From contig NZ_CP033107.1 in assembly GCF_003856975.1 (NCBI RefSeq), positions 3,410,001 through 3,474,000 of the forward strand: a DNA stretch of 64,000 nt, given 5' to 3'. The notes beneath the pieces are model-generated. The model was given only the letters and a program-made list of their open reading frames with translations. It searched no databases and had not been told where the DNA came from. Shown here piece by piece: positions 28,403 through 37,187 of the stretch (positions are counted from its first letter, which is position 1; every line of letters starts with the position of its first letter). Origin of the DNA: Plantibacter sp. PA-3-X8 (GTDB taxonomy: Bacteria > Actinomycetota > Actinomycetes > Actinomycetales > Microbacteriaceae). The position numbers were made by a program, and so were the translations under genes.

Positions 28403-29236
28403 TCAGGCGAGCACGACCGCCTGCGCCGGGTCGTCGGCGGGCAGGACGTCGATCAGGGCGTCGATCCGCATGTCCTCGACGGTCACGTTGCCGTGGTGGT
28501 TGCTCAACCAGGCCACGTCCGCGGCGTCGCGTCCGGTGGCGATGCGGACGAGCGACTGCCGGGGAGCCAGGCCCGTCGCGTCGACCACGTGCCAGGCGCC
28601 GTCGACGAAGCCCTCGGCCACCGCGTGGAAGTCCATGGGGACGAGACCCGGGGCGTAGACCGCGGCGTACCGGGCCGGGATGTCGAGCGCCCGCAGCATC
28701 GCGATGGTCAGGTGCGCGAAGTCCCGGCACACGCCACGCCCCGCGGCGAGGGTCGACACCGCACTGTCCGACACGGTCGTGGAGCCGGAGACGTAGGAGA
28801 GGTGGCGTCCGACCCAGGCAGCCACCCATGGCAGCACCTGCAGACCGCCGGACACCGTACCGTCCTCGTGCAGGCGACGGTGCTCGAGGAGGTAGCCGAG
28901 CTCGGAACGCGCGAGCGAGAACAGCGCGTCCGACTCGCAGTACCGGCTGGGACGGAGGTAGGTCAAAGTCTCCAAGGCGTCCACGGGACGCGGCACGGCC
29001 TGCCCGACGACCACCGCCTCGTAGTCGACCTGCAACCGGCCGGGCTCGGCGATGACCCGGTGGAGTCGTGTGTCGTCCGGACCCACGATCTCGGTGACCG
29101 CGCACGGGCCGTCCGAGGAGTGCACCTGCAGTCGCTCGCTCGCCAGCGGGGTGCCGCCGGCTGCAGCGATGGAGAAGATGAGGTCGGCTCGATCGTGCAC
29201 CCGCAGATCGAGCGACGCGGTCAGGGTGCGCTGCAT
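28403..29236 (-). CDS. Transglutaminase-like cysteine protease-fold protein
   Basis: A 277-residue protein with an N-terminal beta-domain (bacterial transglutaminase N-terminal type; [10 protein letters not shown]) and a transglutaminase core. The catalytic triad is visible: Cys in [13 protein letters not shown], His in [11 protein letters not shown] and Asp in [11 protein letters not shown]. Such proteins may be peptidases or amide-exchange enzymes; the substrate is unknown. ATG 29236 is preceded at six bases by AACAAT, a weak -10, so it may be leaderless. No signal peptide is visible. It is divergent from the tRNA-Arg gene. Confidence 0.85.
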   Translation of the reverse strand: MQRTLTASLDLRVHDRADLIFSIAAAGGTPLASERLQVHSSDGPCAVTEIVGPDDTRLHRVIAEPGRLQVDYEAVVVGQAVPRPVDALETLTYLRPSRYCESDALFSLARSELGYLLEHRRLHEDGTVSGGLQVLPWVAAWVGRHLSYVSGSTTVSDSAVSTLAAGRGVCRDFAHLTIAMLRALDIPARYAAVYAPGLVPMDFHAVAEGFVDGAWHVVDATGLAPRQSLVRIATGRDAADVAWLSNHHGNVTVEDMRIDALIDVLPADDPAQAVVLA

Positions 29237-29326
29237 GACCTCATTGTTCCACGCGACGGGCGACGCGGATCCCGCACGCCTCCGGTACCGGCGTGGGTCC
29301 CGACTCTGGTAGCTTGGACACGTTCC

Positions 29327-29401
29327 GCCTTCGTAGCTCAGCGGAAGAGCGCTTCCCTCCGGAGGAAGAAGTCGCTGGTTCGAATCCAGTCGAGGGCACC
29401 A
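29327..29401 (+). tRNA. tRNA-Arg (anticodon CCG)
   Basis: The cloverleaf folds by hand: acceptor GCCTTCG (29327-29333) with CGAGGGC (29391-29397), D-arm GCTC/GAGC, anticodon stem CTTCC/GGAAG with loop CTCCGGA giving anticodon CCG (reads CGG), T-arm GCTGG/CCAGT with loop TTCGAAT. The discriminator is A and the CCA end is encoded. CGG is a frequent Arg codon in high-GC genomes. The gene lies between the transglutaminase-like gene and the PPTase gene. Confidence 0.96.
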
Positions 29402-29456
29402 TCACCATCTCGCGAGGTCCTGCTTCGCATCGCTCCGACTCCGGGACGCGGGGGCC

Positions 29457-30125
29457 ATGCACCGAGCCGATCCCCTCCCGCAGCCGACGGTCCGCTTCCT
29501 GCGCTGGGCCAGCGCCGCTGAGCTCGACCTCGCCGGCACGGCGGCCCGGCTGGACGCGTCCGCCCGTGACCGCCTCGACACCTCGTCCGCGACCGCGGCC
29601 CGGCGGTTCCTGTTCGGTCGCGCACTGCTCGTGCGCACCGTCGCGGAGACGATCGGCACCGACCCCGAGCAGATCGGGGTCACGGCGGTCTGCCCGGACT
29701 GCGGTCTCGCGCACGGACGACCACGGGTGCGCTTCGGAGACCGGACCGTCCACGTGAGCGTCTCCCACACCGCCGACGCCTCCGCGGTAGCGGTGTCGAT
29801 CGAGCGCCCCGTCGGTGTCGACGTCGAACGGCTCGACGCGGCCCGGTTCGCCGGCGTCGAGGACGTCGCCCTCACCCCCGCGGAGCGGGAGCAGTGGCAG
29901 CGGCTCCCGGACCGACGACGCCTCCGGGCGCTCGCCGAGCGTTGGACGGCGAAGGAGGCCGTGACGAAGGCCCTCGGTACGGGCCTCACGACCGATCCCG
30001 CGACGATCGACCTCGGGCCGGATGCCGCACCACACGTCACCGAGACCGCGGGCCACCGCTTCGTCATCGACCACCCGGAGCCCGTGCCGGGATTCGTCGT
30101 CGCGACGGCCCTCCTGCTCCCCTGA
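29457..30125 (+). CDS. 4'-phosphopantetheinyl transferase (Sfp/AcpT superfamily)
   Basis: A 222-residue enzyme that moves 4'-phosphopantetheine from CoA to the serine of a carrier domain. The Mg-binding motif VGVDVERLD (near residue 122) and the WTAKEAVTKALG motif (near 163) are both present, with SHTADASAVAVS between the halves as in Sfp-like enzymes. It ends 6 bases from the convergent aminopeptidase gene, and the only carrier-domain protein in the window is the Pls-like synthetase next door, which makes that its likely client (inference). It could also serve other carrier proteins of the cell. Confidence 0.92.
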   Translation: MHRADPLPQPTVRFLRWASAAELDLAGTAARLDASARDRLDTSSATAARRFLFGRALLVRTVAETIGTDPEQIGVTAVCPDCGLAHGRPRVRFGDRTVHVSVSHTADASAVAVSIERPVGVDVERLDAARFAGVEDVALTPAEREQWQRLPDRRRLRALAERWTAKEAVTKALGTGLTTDPATIDLGPDAAPHVTETAGHRFVIDHPEPVPGFVVATALLLP

Positions 30126-30131
30126 CCCGGT

Positions 30132-31466
30132 TCAGCCGACGGGGAACGGCGGGAGCGCCTCTTGGAAGAGCCACGCGTCGAGGAGCGGCTCGACCGGTGC
30201 CGGTGCATGTCGATCGGCCGTCCGGATGAAGTCGTCCGTCGACACGCTCGAGTGCCGGAAGGACGCCACCCAGTCACGCAGGAGGTCGAAGAACGCCTCG
30301 TCGCCGAGCAGTCGGCGCACGGCGTGCAGGGCGATCGCGCCCCGCTTGTAGACCCGGTCGTCGAACATGTCCGCGGGTCCCGGGTCGCCGACGACGAGGT
30401 CCTGCGGTGCGCGTCGGAGCGCCGCGTAGTGCGCCCGGGCACAGGCGTCGGCGCTCTCGGCCCCCGACTCCTCCGACCACAGCCACTCGGCGTAGCAGGC
30501 GAAGCCCTCGTGCAACCAGATGTCCCGCCAGGCGGCGATCGTCAGACTGTTCCCGAACCACTGGTGGGCGAGCTCGTGCGCGATCAACCGCTCCGAACCG
30601 CTGACGCCGTCGACGTGGTTGCGGCCGAACACGCTCATCCCCTGCGCCTCGAGTGGGATCTCCAGCACGTCGTCCGTGACCACGACGCCGTAGCTGCCGA
30701 AGGGGTAGGGTCCGAAGGCGCGCTCGAAGCACGCCAGCATGTCGACCTGCTCGGCGAAGTCGTGTCGGAACCGCGCCGTGAGGTCGCGCGGCAGGTGTGC
30801 GACGACCGGCACCGTGCTCGTCGCGACCCGAGCGCTGACGGCGAGCCGCTGGTACCGGCCGATCTGCACCGTCGCGAGGTAGGCGGCCATCGGTTCGGGC
30901 TGCTCGTAGACCCATGTGGTCCGGCTCGCGCGGGCAACGCGCGACACCAGCTCTCCGGGGGCGACGACCGTGTACGCCGACGACGCCGTGACACTGATCC
31001 GATAGGACGACTTGTCCGAGGGGTGGTCGTTGCAGGGGAACCAACTCGATGCGCCGCACGGCTGGGACGCCACGATGACGCCGTCCTCGAGTTCCTCCCA
31101 GCCGATCTCGCCCCAGGGGCTGCGCACGGGACGGGGCGCACCCGAGTACCGGACGAGCACGGAGAACTCGGCGCCGTCCGCGATGGTGTTCCGGGGCGTC
31201 AGCGTGAGCTTGCCCGAGCTGTGCGTCCGCTTCGCCTCGACCCCGTCGACCTGGACACGGGTGACGCGCAGCGCGGCGAGGTCGAGCGAGAACCGCGTGA
31301 GCTCCTCCGTCGCGACGGCGGTGAGCCGAGCCGTCCCGGACAGGGCGTTGCGGTCGACGTCGTAGTCGAGCTCCAGCTCGTACCGGACGACGCGGTAGCC
31401 ACGATTCCCGCTGGAGGGCGTGTAGGGGTCGCCTGCGCTCCGCAGACGGGCGAGAGCCTCCCCCAT
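30132..31466 (-). CDS. M1-family zinc aminopeptidase
   Basis: A 444-residue metallopeptidase. Zinc site: His297 and His301 of HELAHQWFG and Glu320 of DIWLHEGFACYAEW. The usual GxMEN exopeptidase motif is replaced by EAQGM (about 273-277), as in a bacterial M1 subgroup. The N-terminal saddle and the catalytic domain are present, but the long C-terminal domain of PepN is missing. ATG 31466 overlaps the synthetase stop by one base (TGATG), so the two are coupled. Known epsilon-poly-lysine-degrading enzymes of Streptomyces are Zn aminopeptidases, which makes a polymer-trimming or self-protection role plausible. Confidence 0.92.
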   Translation of the reverse strand: MGEALARLRSAGDPYTPSSGNRGYRVVRYELELDYDVDRNALSGTARLTAVATEELTRFSLDLAALRVTRVQVDGVEAKRTHSSGKLTLTPRNTIADGAEFSVLVRYSGAPRPVRSPWGEIGWEELEDGVIVASQPCGASSWFPCNDHPSDKSSYRISVTASSAYTVVAPGELVSRVARASRTTWVYEQPEPMAAYLATVQIGRYQRLAVSARVATSTVPVVAHLPRDLTARFRHDFAEQVDMLACFERAFGPYPFGSYGVVVTDDVLEIPLEAQGMSVFGRNHVDGVSGSERLIAHELAHQWFGNSLTIAAWRDIWLHEGFACYAEWLWSEESGAESADACARAHYAALRRAPQDLVVGDPGPADMFDDRVYKRGAIALHAVRRLLGDEAFFDLLRDWVASFRHSSVSTDDFIRTADRHAPAPVEPLLDAWLFQEALPPFPVG

Positions 31467-34400
31467 CAGGACGCGACCTGGGGCTCCCGGTACTCCGCCG
31501 TCGTCACCTCGCGCCACGGGCCGATCGGGTTGCCGCTCCACCGGGTGCCCGCCGGGACGCGTTCTCCGCGCATGACGAGCGAGGCCGGTCCGACCGTCGC
31601 GTCGTCGTCGATCCGCGCTCCGGGGAGGATGACGCTGTGCGGCCCGAGCGTGGCGCCCGATGCGAGTTCGACCTGATCCATACTCATGATTCGATCATGG
31701 AACAGGTGCGTTTGCACAACGCAGCCCCGGTTGACCGTCGCGCCTTCGCCGAGTCGGACGAGGTCGGCCTCCGGCAGCCAGTAACTCTCGCACCAGACCC
31801 CACGACCGATGCGGGCTCCGAGCGAGCGCAACCACCAGGTGAGGGCTGGGGTGCCGGTGGCGGGTGCCGCGAACCAGGGTGCCGCGACCATCTCGACAAA
31901 GGTGTCGGACACCTCGTTGCGCCAGATGAACGAGGACCAGAGCGGGTGCTCCCCCGTGCGGATCGGGCCGACGATCACCCATTTGGCGACGGTCGTGATC
32001 CCCGCCGCGACCGCGCCGGCGGCCAGAAGCACGGCACCGCTGACGGCGATCGCGACACCGAGACCCCAGGTGTCGGCGAACCAGGCGAGGGCGAGGAGCA
32101 CCAGGAGCGCGATGCCGGTCGTCACCATGACGGGGACGATGCGGCAGAGTTCCCACAGTGCGCGGGCGATCCGGAGCCGGAGCGGCGGGTCGTAGGTCCG
32201 GTCGAGATCGGCGTCGGAGACCTGCCGCCGGAGCCGCATCGGTGGGCTCCCGAGCCAGGACGAGCCGGACTTGGCCTTCCGCGGTGCGGCCGACAGCACG
32301 GCGACGAGGCCGTTCTTGGGGACGTGCATGCCGGGGCCCGCCATGCCGGAGTTGCCGAGGAAGGCGCGCTTGCCGACGGACGCACCGGCGATCCGCATCC
32401 ACCCGCCACCGAGCTCGTAGGAGGCCACCATCGTGTCGTCCGCGAGGAACGCACCGTCGCCGACGGTCGTCATCCGCGGGAGGAGGAGCACCGTCGACGC
32501 CTCCACGTTGCGCCCGACCTTCGCCCCGAGCAGGCGGAGCCAGACGGGCGTGAAGAGGCTCGCGTACAGGGGGAAGAGGAGGGTGCGCGCGGCGTCCAGG
32601 AGCCGCTCCGTGGCCCACACCTGCCAACCGACCCGACTGCGCACCGGGAAGTAGCCCTCGCTGAGACCGAGGCCGAGCAGCCGGACCAGGCCGATCGTGC
32701 TGATCGCCAGGACGACGAACCACACGAGGGTGGCGACGGGCACCCAGAGGAGCGCACGCCAGGAGAACTCGAGCAGACTGGTCGCGCCCGACGCCCCGGC
32801 CGCCACGACCGCCGCCGCCAGCACGAAGGCGAGGAACGGCAGCACCGACAGCAGCGCCGATCCCGCGCCGTACGCGAACAGCCAGCGTCGGCGACGCGGG
32901 GGTCGTTCGGTCGGCCACACCGGCTTCGCCTTGCCGACGCGGACGGCGGGCGACCCTGACCACAGGTGTCCGGAGGGGACGCGGCCGAAAACGGACGATC
33001 CTGGAGCGATCTCCGCACGCTTGCCGATCCGGGTGCCGGCGAGCAGGGTACTGCGAGCGCCGACCGTGCTCTCGGCGCCGATGTGGACGTGGCCCAGTCG
33101 GAGCGTGTCGCCGTCGACCCAGTAGCCGCGGAGGTCGACCTCGGGCTCGATCGACGCGCGCGCCCCGACGGTGAGGAACCCGGTGACCGGCGGCACGCTG
33201 TGGAGGTCCGCGTCGGCACCGATCTTCGCGCCGAGCGCCCTGGCGTAGCTCGAGATCCAGGGGGCTCCGGCGAGACTCACCGCGCCGACCGTGTCGGCGA
33301 CGCGTTCGGCGAGCCAGAGTCGCACATGGACCGAGCCGCCGCGCGGGTAGTCGCCCGGGCGGACGCCGACGAGGAGGAGCTTCGCCGCGATCACGGAGAT
33401 CGCCATGCGTCCGATCGGGGTGATGACCACGAGGAAGCCGAGGGCGATCCACCACCACGAGACCATGGGGAGGTACGGGACATCCGCGACGAGGCCGAGG
33501 ACCCGACTGCCGGCGAGCAGGTACACGAGCCACCGGAGTCCGACGAGGATGAGGAGCGGGACACCCAGGAGGGTCTGCGCCCACTGGGTCGCGAGCGGCG
33601 TCGGGAGCACGGGGTCCGCGACGGCCGCCCGACTGCGACGCTCGGGGCGTCGGCCGTCGAGTTCGGCAGCCATCGCACCGAGTCGGGGGTGGCCGTAGAT
33701 GTCGGCGACCGTGAACTCGGCGTCTCGGGTGCGGATGAGCGAGACGAGCTGCGCGGCGGCCAGGCTCCCGCCGCCCAGGCTGAAGAAGTTGTCGCTCTCG
33801 GCCGTGACCCGGACACCGAGGACGGCCGTCCACTGCTCGGCGAGCCACGCGGCGGTGCCCGACAGGGTCGAGGCGTCCTCCCCCTCGGCGGCGTCGAGCG
33901 GCCACGGCAGCGCGGCCCGGTCGACCTTGCCGGAGGTGCGGGTGGGCAGCTCGCCGACGACCGCGAGGAGCGGGACGAGCGGTGCCGGGAGCTGCTCGCG
34001 GAGGATGGCGAGCGCCCGCTCGACGGAGAACCCGTCGCGGTCGGGCACCGCCAGGTACCCCACGAGGACGGCGTTCCCGGCGGCGGTGCGCTGGACGGCT
34101 GCTGCCGCACCCGAGACGCCCGGCAGCGCCTGCAGGGCGGCCTCGATCTCCCCGAGTTCCACGCGCCGACCGCCGATCTTCACCTGATCGTCCGCGCGCC
34201 CCTGGAACACGAGTCCTGCGGCCTCGTAGCGGACGAGGTCGCCGCTCCGGTACGCCCGCGACCACCCGATGCTCGGCATGGGCGCATACCGTTCGGCGTC
34301 CTTGGCGGGGTCGAGGTACCGGGCGAGTCCGACGCCGCCGATGATGAGCTCACCGACGCCGCCCTCCTCGACCGGGACGCCCTCGGCGTCGACCACGGCG

Positions 34401-35470
34401 AGGTCCCAGCCGTCGAGCGGCAGTCCGATCCGCACGGGCTGCTCGCCGGTCAGCAGCGCGGCGCAGGCGACGACGGTGGCCTCGGTCGGTCCGTAGGTGT
34501 TCCAGACCTCGCGGCCGTCCACCGCCAGCCGGGCGGCGAGCTCCGGCGGGCAGGCCTCACCGCCGAAGATGAGCATGCGGATGTTCTCGAGGGATTCGGC
34601 GGGCCACATCGCCGCCAGCGTCGGAACCGTCGACACCACGGTGATGCCCTTCGCGGTGAGCCAGGGTCCGAGGTCCATACCGCTGCGGACGAGCGAGCGC
34701 GGCGCCGGGACCAGGCATGCGCCGTGTCCCCAGGCGAGCCACATCTCCTCGCAGGACGCGTCGAAGGCGACGGACAGGCCGGCCAGCACACGATCACCGG
34801 GGCCGAGGGGTTCCGCCTGGAGGAAGATCCGCGCCTCGGCGTCGACGAACGCGGCGGCAGAGCGGTGCGAGACGGCGACGCCCTTCGGCGTGCCCGTCGA
34901 GCCGGAGGTGAAGATGATCCAGGAGTCGTCGTCGAGTCGCGGTGGTTCGAGGACCGGGATCGCCCGGGTGCCCGGGTGGGGTGCCGCGCCCGTCGCGAGT
35001 TGCACCCGTTCGGGATCGACGCTGTCATCGGCCGGGTCCTCCGTTCCGCGGCGCGAACGCTCGAAGACACCGCCGTCGACCAGGACGCCGACGACGGCCG
35101 CCTCACCGAACACGAGTCGTGCCCGCTCCTCCGGGTCGTCGGCGTCGACGGGCACGTAGGCCGCTCCGGTGAACAGGATCCCGAGGATCCCGAGGTAGAG
35201 GTCGCGGGTGCCCGAGGCGATCCGGACACCGACCCGGTCACCGCGCCGGACCCCGGCGGCGAACAGCCCGGCCGCGACCCGCTCCGCGCTGAGGACGAGC
35301 TCGCGGTAGCTGAGCGCTCCCTCCGCGTCCTCGATCGCCGAGGCCTCGGGGTGCGACGCGGCGACGTCACGGAGGACGTCGAGGAGGGTGCGCTCGGCCG
35401 GTGCGCGCACGCCACCGAGCAGCGCGGGCTGCCGCTCGATGAGGAGGGCGGTGCTGGTGTCGGCGTCCAT
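31466..35470 (-). CDS. Pls/PosA-type single-module non-ribosomal peptide synthetase (poly-amino-acid synthetase candidate)
   Basis: A 1334-residue membrane synthetase. Adenylation domain about 25-525: A3 TSGSTGTPKG at 188-197, A5 NTYGPTE at 324-330, A10 Lys515. Carrier domain about 535-605 with the phosphopantetheine Ser569 in LGGGSL. There is no condensation or thioesterase domain. The C-terminal 700 residues have six membrane helices in three pairs (about 630-695, 863-935, 1105-1165), each followed by a hexapeptide beta-helix segment (745-845, 980-1060, 1215-1315). This is the architecture of epsilon-poly-L-lysine synthetase (Pls), whose tandem C-terminal domains join monomers iteratively. 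ATG 35470 follows AGGGGA. Pocket residues read by alignment suggest a diamino acid. Confidence 0.93.
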   Translation of the reverse strand: MDADTSTALLIERQPALLGGVRAPAERTLLDVLRDVAASHPEASAIEDAEGALSYRELVLSAERVAAGLFAAGVRRGDRVGVRIASGTRDLYLGILGILFTGAAYVPVDADDPEERARLVFGEAAVVGVLVDGGVFERSRRGTEDPADDSVDPERVQLATGAAPHPGTRAIPVLEPPRLDDDSWIIFTSGSTGTPKGVAVSHRSAAAFVDAEARIFLQAEPLGPGDRVLAGLSVAFDASCEEMWLAWGHGACLVPAPRSLVRSGMDLGPWLTAKGITVVSTVPTLAAMWPAESLENIRMLIFGGEACPPELAARLAVDGREVWNTYGPTEATVVACAALLTGEQPVRIGLPLDGWDLAVVDAEGVPVEEGGVGELIIGGVGLARYLDPAKDAERYAPMPSIGWSRAYRSGDLVRYEAAGLVFQGRADDQVKIGGRRVELGEIEAALQALPGVSGAAAAVQRTAAGNAVLVGYLAVPDRDGFSVERALAILREQLPAPLVPLLAVVGELPTRTSGKVDRAALPWPLDAAEGEDASTLSGTAAWLAEQWTAVLGVRVTAESDNFFSLGGGSLAAAQLVSLIRTRDAEFTVADIYGHPRLGAMAAELDGRRPERRSRAAVADPVLPTPLATQWAQTLLGVPLLILVGLRWLVYLLAGSRVLGLVADVPYLPMVSWWWIALGFLVVITPIGRMAISVIAAKLLLVGVRPGDYPRGGSVHVRLWLAERVADTVGAVSLAGAPWISSYARALGAKIGADADLHSVPPVTGFLTVGARASIEPEVDLRGYWVDGDTLRLGHVHIGAESTVGARSTLLAGTRIGKRAEIAPGSSVFGRVPSGHLWSGSPAVRVGKAKPVWPTERPPRRRRWLFAYGAGSALLSVLPFLAFVLAAAVVAAGASGATSLLEFSWRALLWVPVATLVWFVVLAISTIGLVRLLGLGLSEGYFPVRSRVGWQVWATERLLDAARTLLFPLYASLFTPVWLRLLGAKVGRNVEASTVLLLPRMTTVGDGAFLADDTMVASYELGGGWMRIAGASVGKRAFLGNSGMAGPGMHVPKNGLVAVLSAAPRKAKSGSSWLGSPPMRLRRQVSDADLDRTYDPPLRLRIARALWELCRIVPVMVTTGIALLVLLALAWFADTWGLGVAIAVSGAVLLAAGAVAAGITTVAKWVIVGPIRTGEHPLWSSFIWRNEVSDTFVEMVAAPWFAAPATGTPALTWWLRSLGARIGRGVWCESYWLPEADLVRLGEGATVNRGCVVQTHLFHDRIMSMDQVELASGATLGPHSVILPGARIDDDATVGPASLVMRGERVPAGTRWSGNPIGPWREVTTAEYREPQVAS

Positions 35471-35616
35471 ACGCGATCCCCTGTCGTCCGGCTGTTCAGC
35501 GCCGCCAACGGTAGGGAGCGCGCATGGACGGTTGGTGAACACCAGTCAACCGCCAGATGTCGTGGAATCGTCGGCGACGCTCCGTCGGCCCCAGGCATCC
35601 TCGGAGGACGCGCGCC

Positions 35617-35622
35617 TACCAT
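35617..35622 (+). promoter_or_regulatory. -10 element of gabT
   Basis: TACCAT ends 7 bases before ATG 35630, so the gabT transcript is probably leaderless. The 159 bases between the synthetase start and gabT also hold the synthetase promoter, not clearly seen. Confidence 0.5.
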
Positions 35623-35629
35623 GGCCTGC

Positions 35630-36964
35630 ATGACCATCGACTACTCCGTGCCCCAGGAACGCCAGCTCGTGACCGCCATCCCCGGCCCCCGATCGCTCGC
35701 CCTCACGGAACGGCGCCGCCGGGCGGTATCACGCGGTGCCGGCAACCTCGCGCCGGTGTGGATGGACCACGGCTCCGGCGGCATCCTCGTGGACGTCGAC
35801 GGCAACCACATCATCGACCTCGGAACGGGCATCGGCGTGACGACCATCGGGCACGCCCACCCCGACGTCGCCGCAGCCGCAGCCGAGCAGGCGACGAAGC
35901 TCACGCACACGCTCTTCACCGTGACGCCCTACGAGAACTACCTGCGCGTCGCGGAGAAGCTGTCCGAGATCACGCCGGGCGACTTCGAGAAGCGCTCGAT
36001 CCTCCTGAACTCCGGTGCCGAGGCCGTCGAGAACGCGGTGAAGATCGCGAAGAAGTACACCGGACGTCGCGCGATCGTCGCCCTCGACCACGCCTTCCAC
36101 GGACGCACGAACCTGACGATGGCGATGACCTACCGGCCGGCGCCCGAGCGCCTCGGGTTCGGCCCGTTCCCGGGTGAGATCTACAGCGTCCCGCTCTCCT
36201 ACCCCTTCCGCGACGGACTCGACGGACCGGCGGCTGCCGAGGTGACGATCGACTACATCGAGCGGCACATCGGTGCGAGTGAGGTCGCCGCGTTCTTCGC
36301 CGAACCGGTCCTCGGCGACGGCGGCATCGTCATCCCCGCGCCCGGCTACTTCGCGCGCATCAGCGAGTGGTGCACCGAGAACGGGATCGTGTTCGTCGCC
36401 GACGAGATCCAGGCCGGCATCGGCCGCACCGGCGCCTGGTACTCGATCGAGCACCACGGCGTCGTGCCCGATCTCATCACGAGCGCCAAGGGCATCGCCG
36501 GCGGCTTCCCGCTGTCGGCCGTGACCGGGCGCGCCGAGATCATGGACGCCGTCCAGCCCGGTGGCATCGGCGGCACCTTCGGGGGCAACCCGGTGTCCAC
36601 GGCGGCCGCGCTCGCGACGTTCGAGGTCATCGAGCGCGAGGACCTGCTGGGCGAGGCCCGTCGGGTGGAGGCGACCCTGCGATCGCTCATGGGCGACTGG
36701 GCCGAGCGGTTCGACATCGTCGGCGAAGTCCGGATCATCGGTGCGATGGCCGGCGTCGAGTTGGTCGTCCCCGGCACGAAGCAGCCGCACCCCACGGCAC
36801 TGCAGACCGTCATCGACGCGGCGATCGCCCAGGGCGTGCTCGTGCTCGACGCCGGCTCATGGGACTCGGTGCTGCGACTCCTCCCGAGCGCGGTCATGTC
36901 CGACGAGCTCCTCCGCGACGCGGTGTCCGTCCTCGAGGACGCCCTGAGTCAGGTCTCCTCCTAG
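35630..36964 (+). CDS. gabT: 4-aminobutyrate-2-oxoglutarate aminotransferase
   Basis: A 444-residue class III PLP transaminase that passes the amino group of 4-aminobutyrate (often also 5-aminovalerate) to 2-oxoglutarate. Marks: [47 protein letters not shown] (PLP-ring Asp) and [16 protein letters not shown] with the Schiff-base Lys. The N-terminal VTAIPGPRS is typical of actinobacterial GabT. An ATG at 35621 lies inside the predicted -10, so 35630 is preferred. It is divergent from the Pls-like gene; a role in handling omega-amino acids from lysine is possible but unproven. Confidence 0.9.
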   Translation: MTIDYSVPQERQLVTAIPGPRSLALTERRRRAVSRGAGNLAPVWMDHGSGGILVDVDGNHIIDLGTGIGVTTIGHAHPDVAAAAAEQATKLTHTLFTVTPYENYLRVAEKLSEITPGDFEKRSILLNSGAEAVENAVKIAKKYTGRRAIVALDHAFHGRTNLTMAMTYRPAPERLGFGPFPGEIYSVPLSYPFRDGLDGPAAAEVTIDYIERHIGASEVAAFFAEPVLGDGGIVIPAPGYFARISEWCTENGIVFVADEIQAGIGRTGAWYSIEHHGVVPDLITSAKGIAGGFPLSAVTGRAEIMDAVQPGGIGGTFGGNPVSTAAALATFEVIEREDLLGEARRVEATLRSLMGDWAERFDIVGEVRIIGAMAGVELVVPGTKQPHPTALQTVIDAAIAQGVLVLDAGSWDSVLRLLPSAVMSDELLRDAVSVLEDALSQVSS

Positions 36965-36995
36965 CGGCAGCGGTCGCCTCCGCTGGTGAGATCTC

Positions 36996-37169
36996 AGCGC
37001 GGTGCGCTGACGCGAGCGCGGGTCTGCGGCCGCCGTACCCTTCCGCGAGCGCGGTGCGCTGACGCGAACCCACCCGAATCGGCGCGAGCGCGGCCCGGGC
37101 GCGTGAGCGCGGGTCTCCGGAGGGTCGCGCTCGCGGCGGTGCCCCGCGGTGACGTCAGCGCACCGCGCT
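36996..37169. repeat. Three-copy 17-bp repeat in the gabT/DUF3097 convergent gap
   Basis: AGCGCGGTGCGCTGACG occurs directly at 36996 and 37048 and inverted at 37153-37169 (identical 17 bases); a GAGCGCGGGTCT block also repeats at 37014 and about 37105. The inverted copy lets either transcript fold into a long hairpin, a likely bidirectional terminator. The whole 223-base gap is extremely GC-rich and has no coding signal. Confidence 0.7.
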
Positions 37170-37187
37170 GGCGCAACCGGCGGCGGC

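Noticed and set aside
32966..35629. Long upstream extension of the gabT frame
   Set aside because: Covers the synthetase gene on the other strand; the gabT family begins at 35630.
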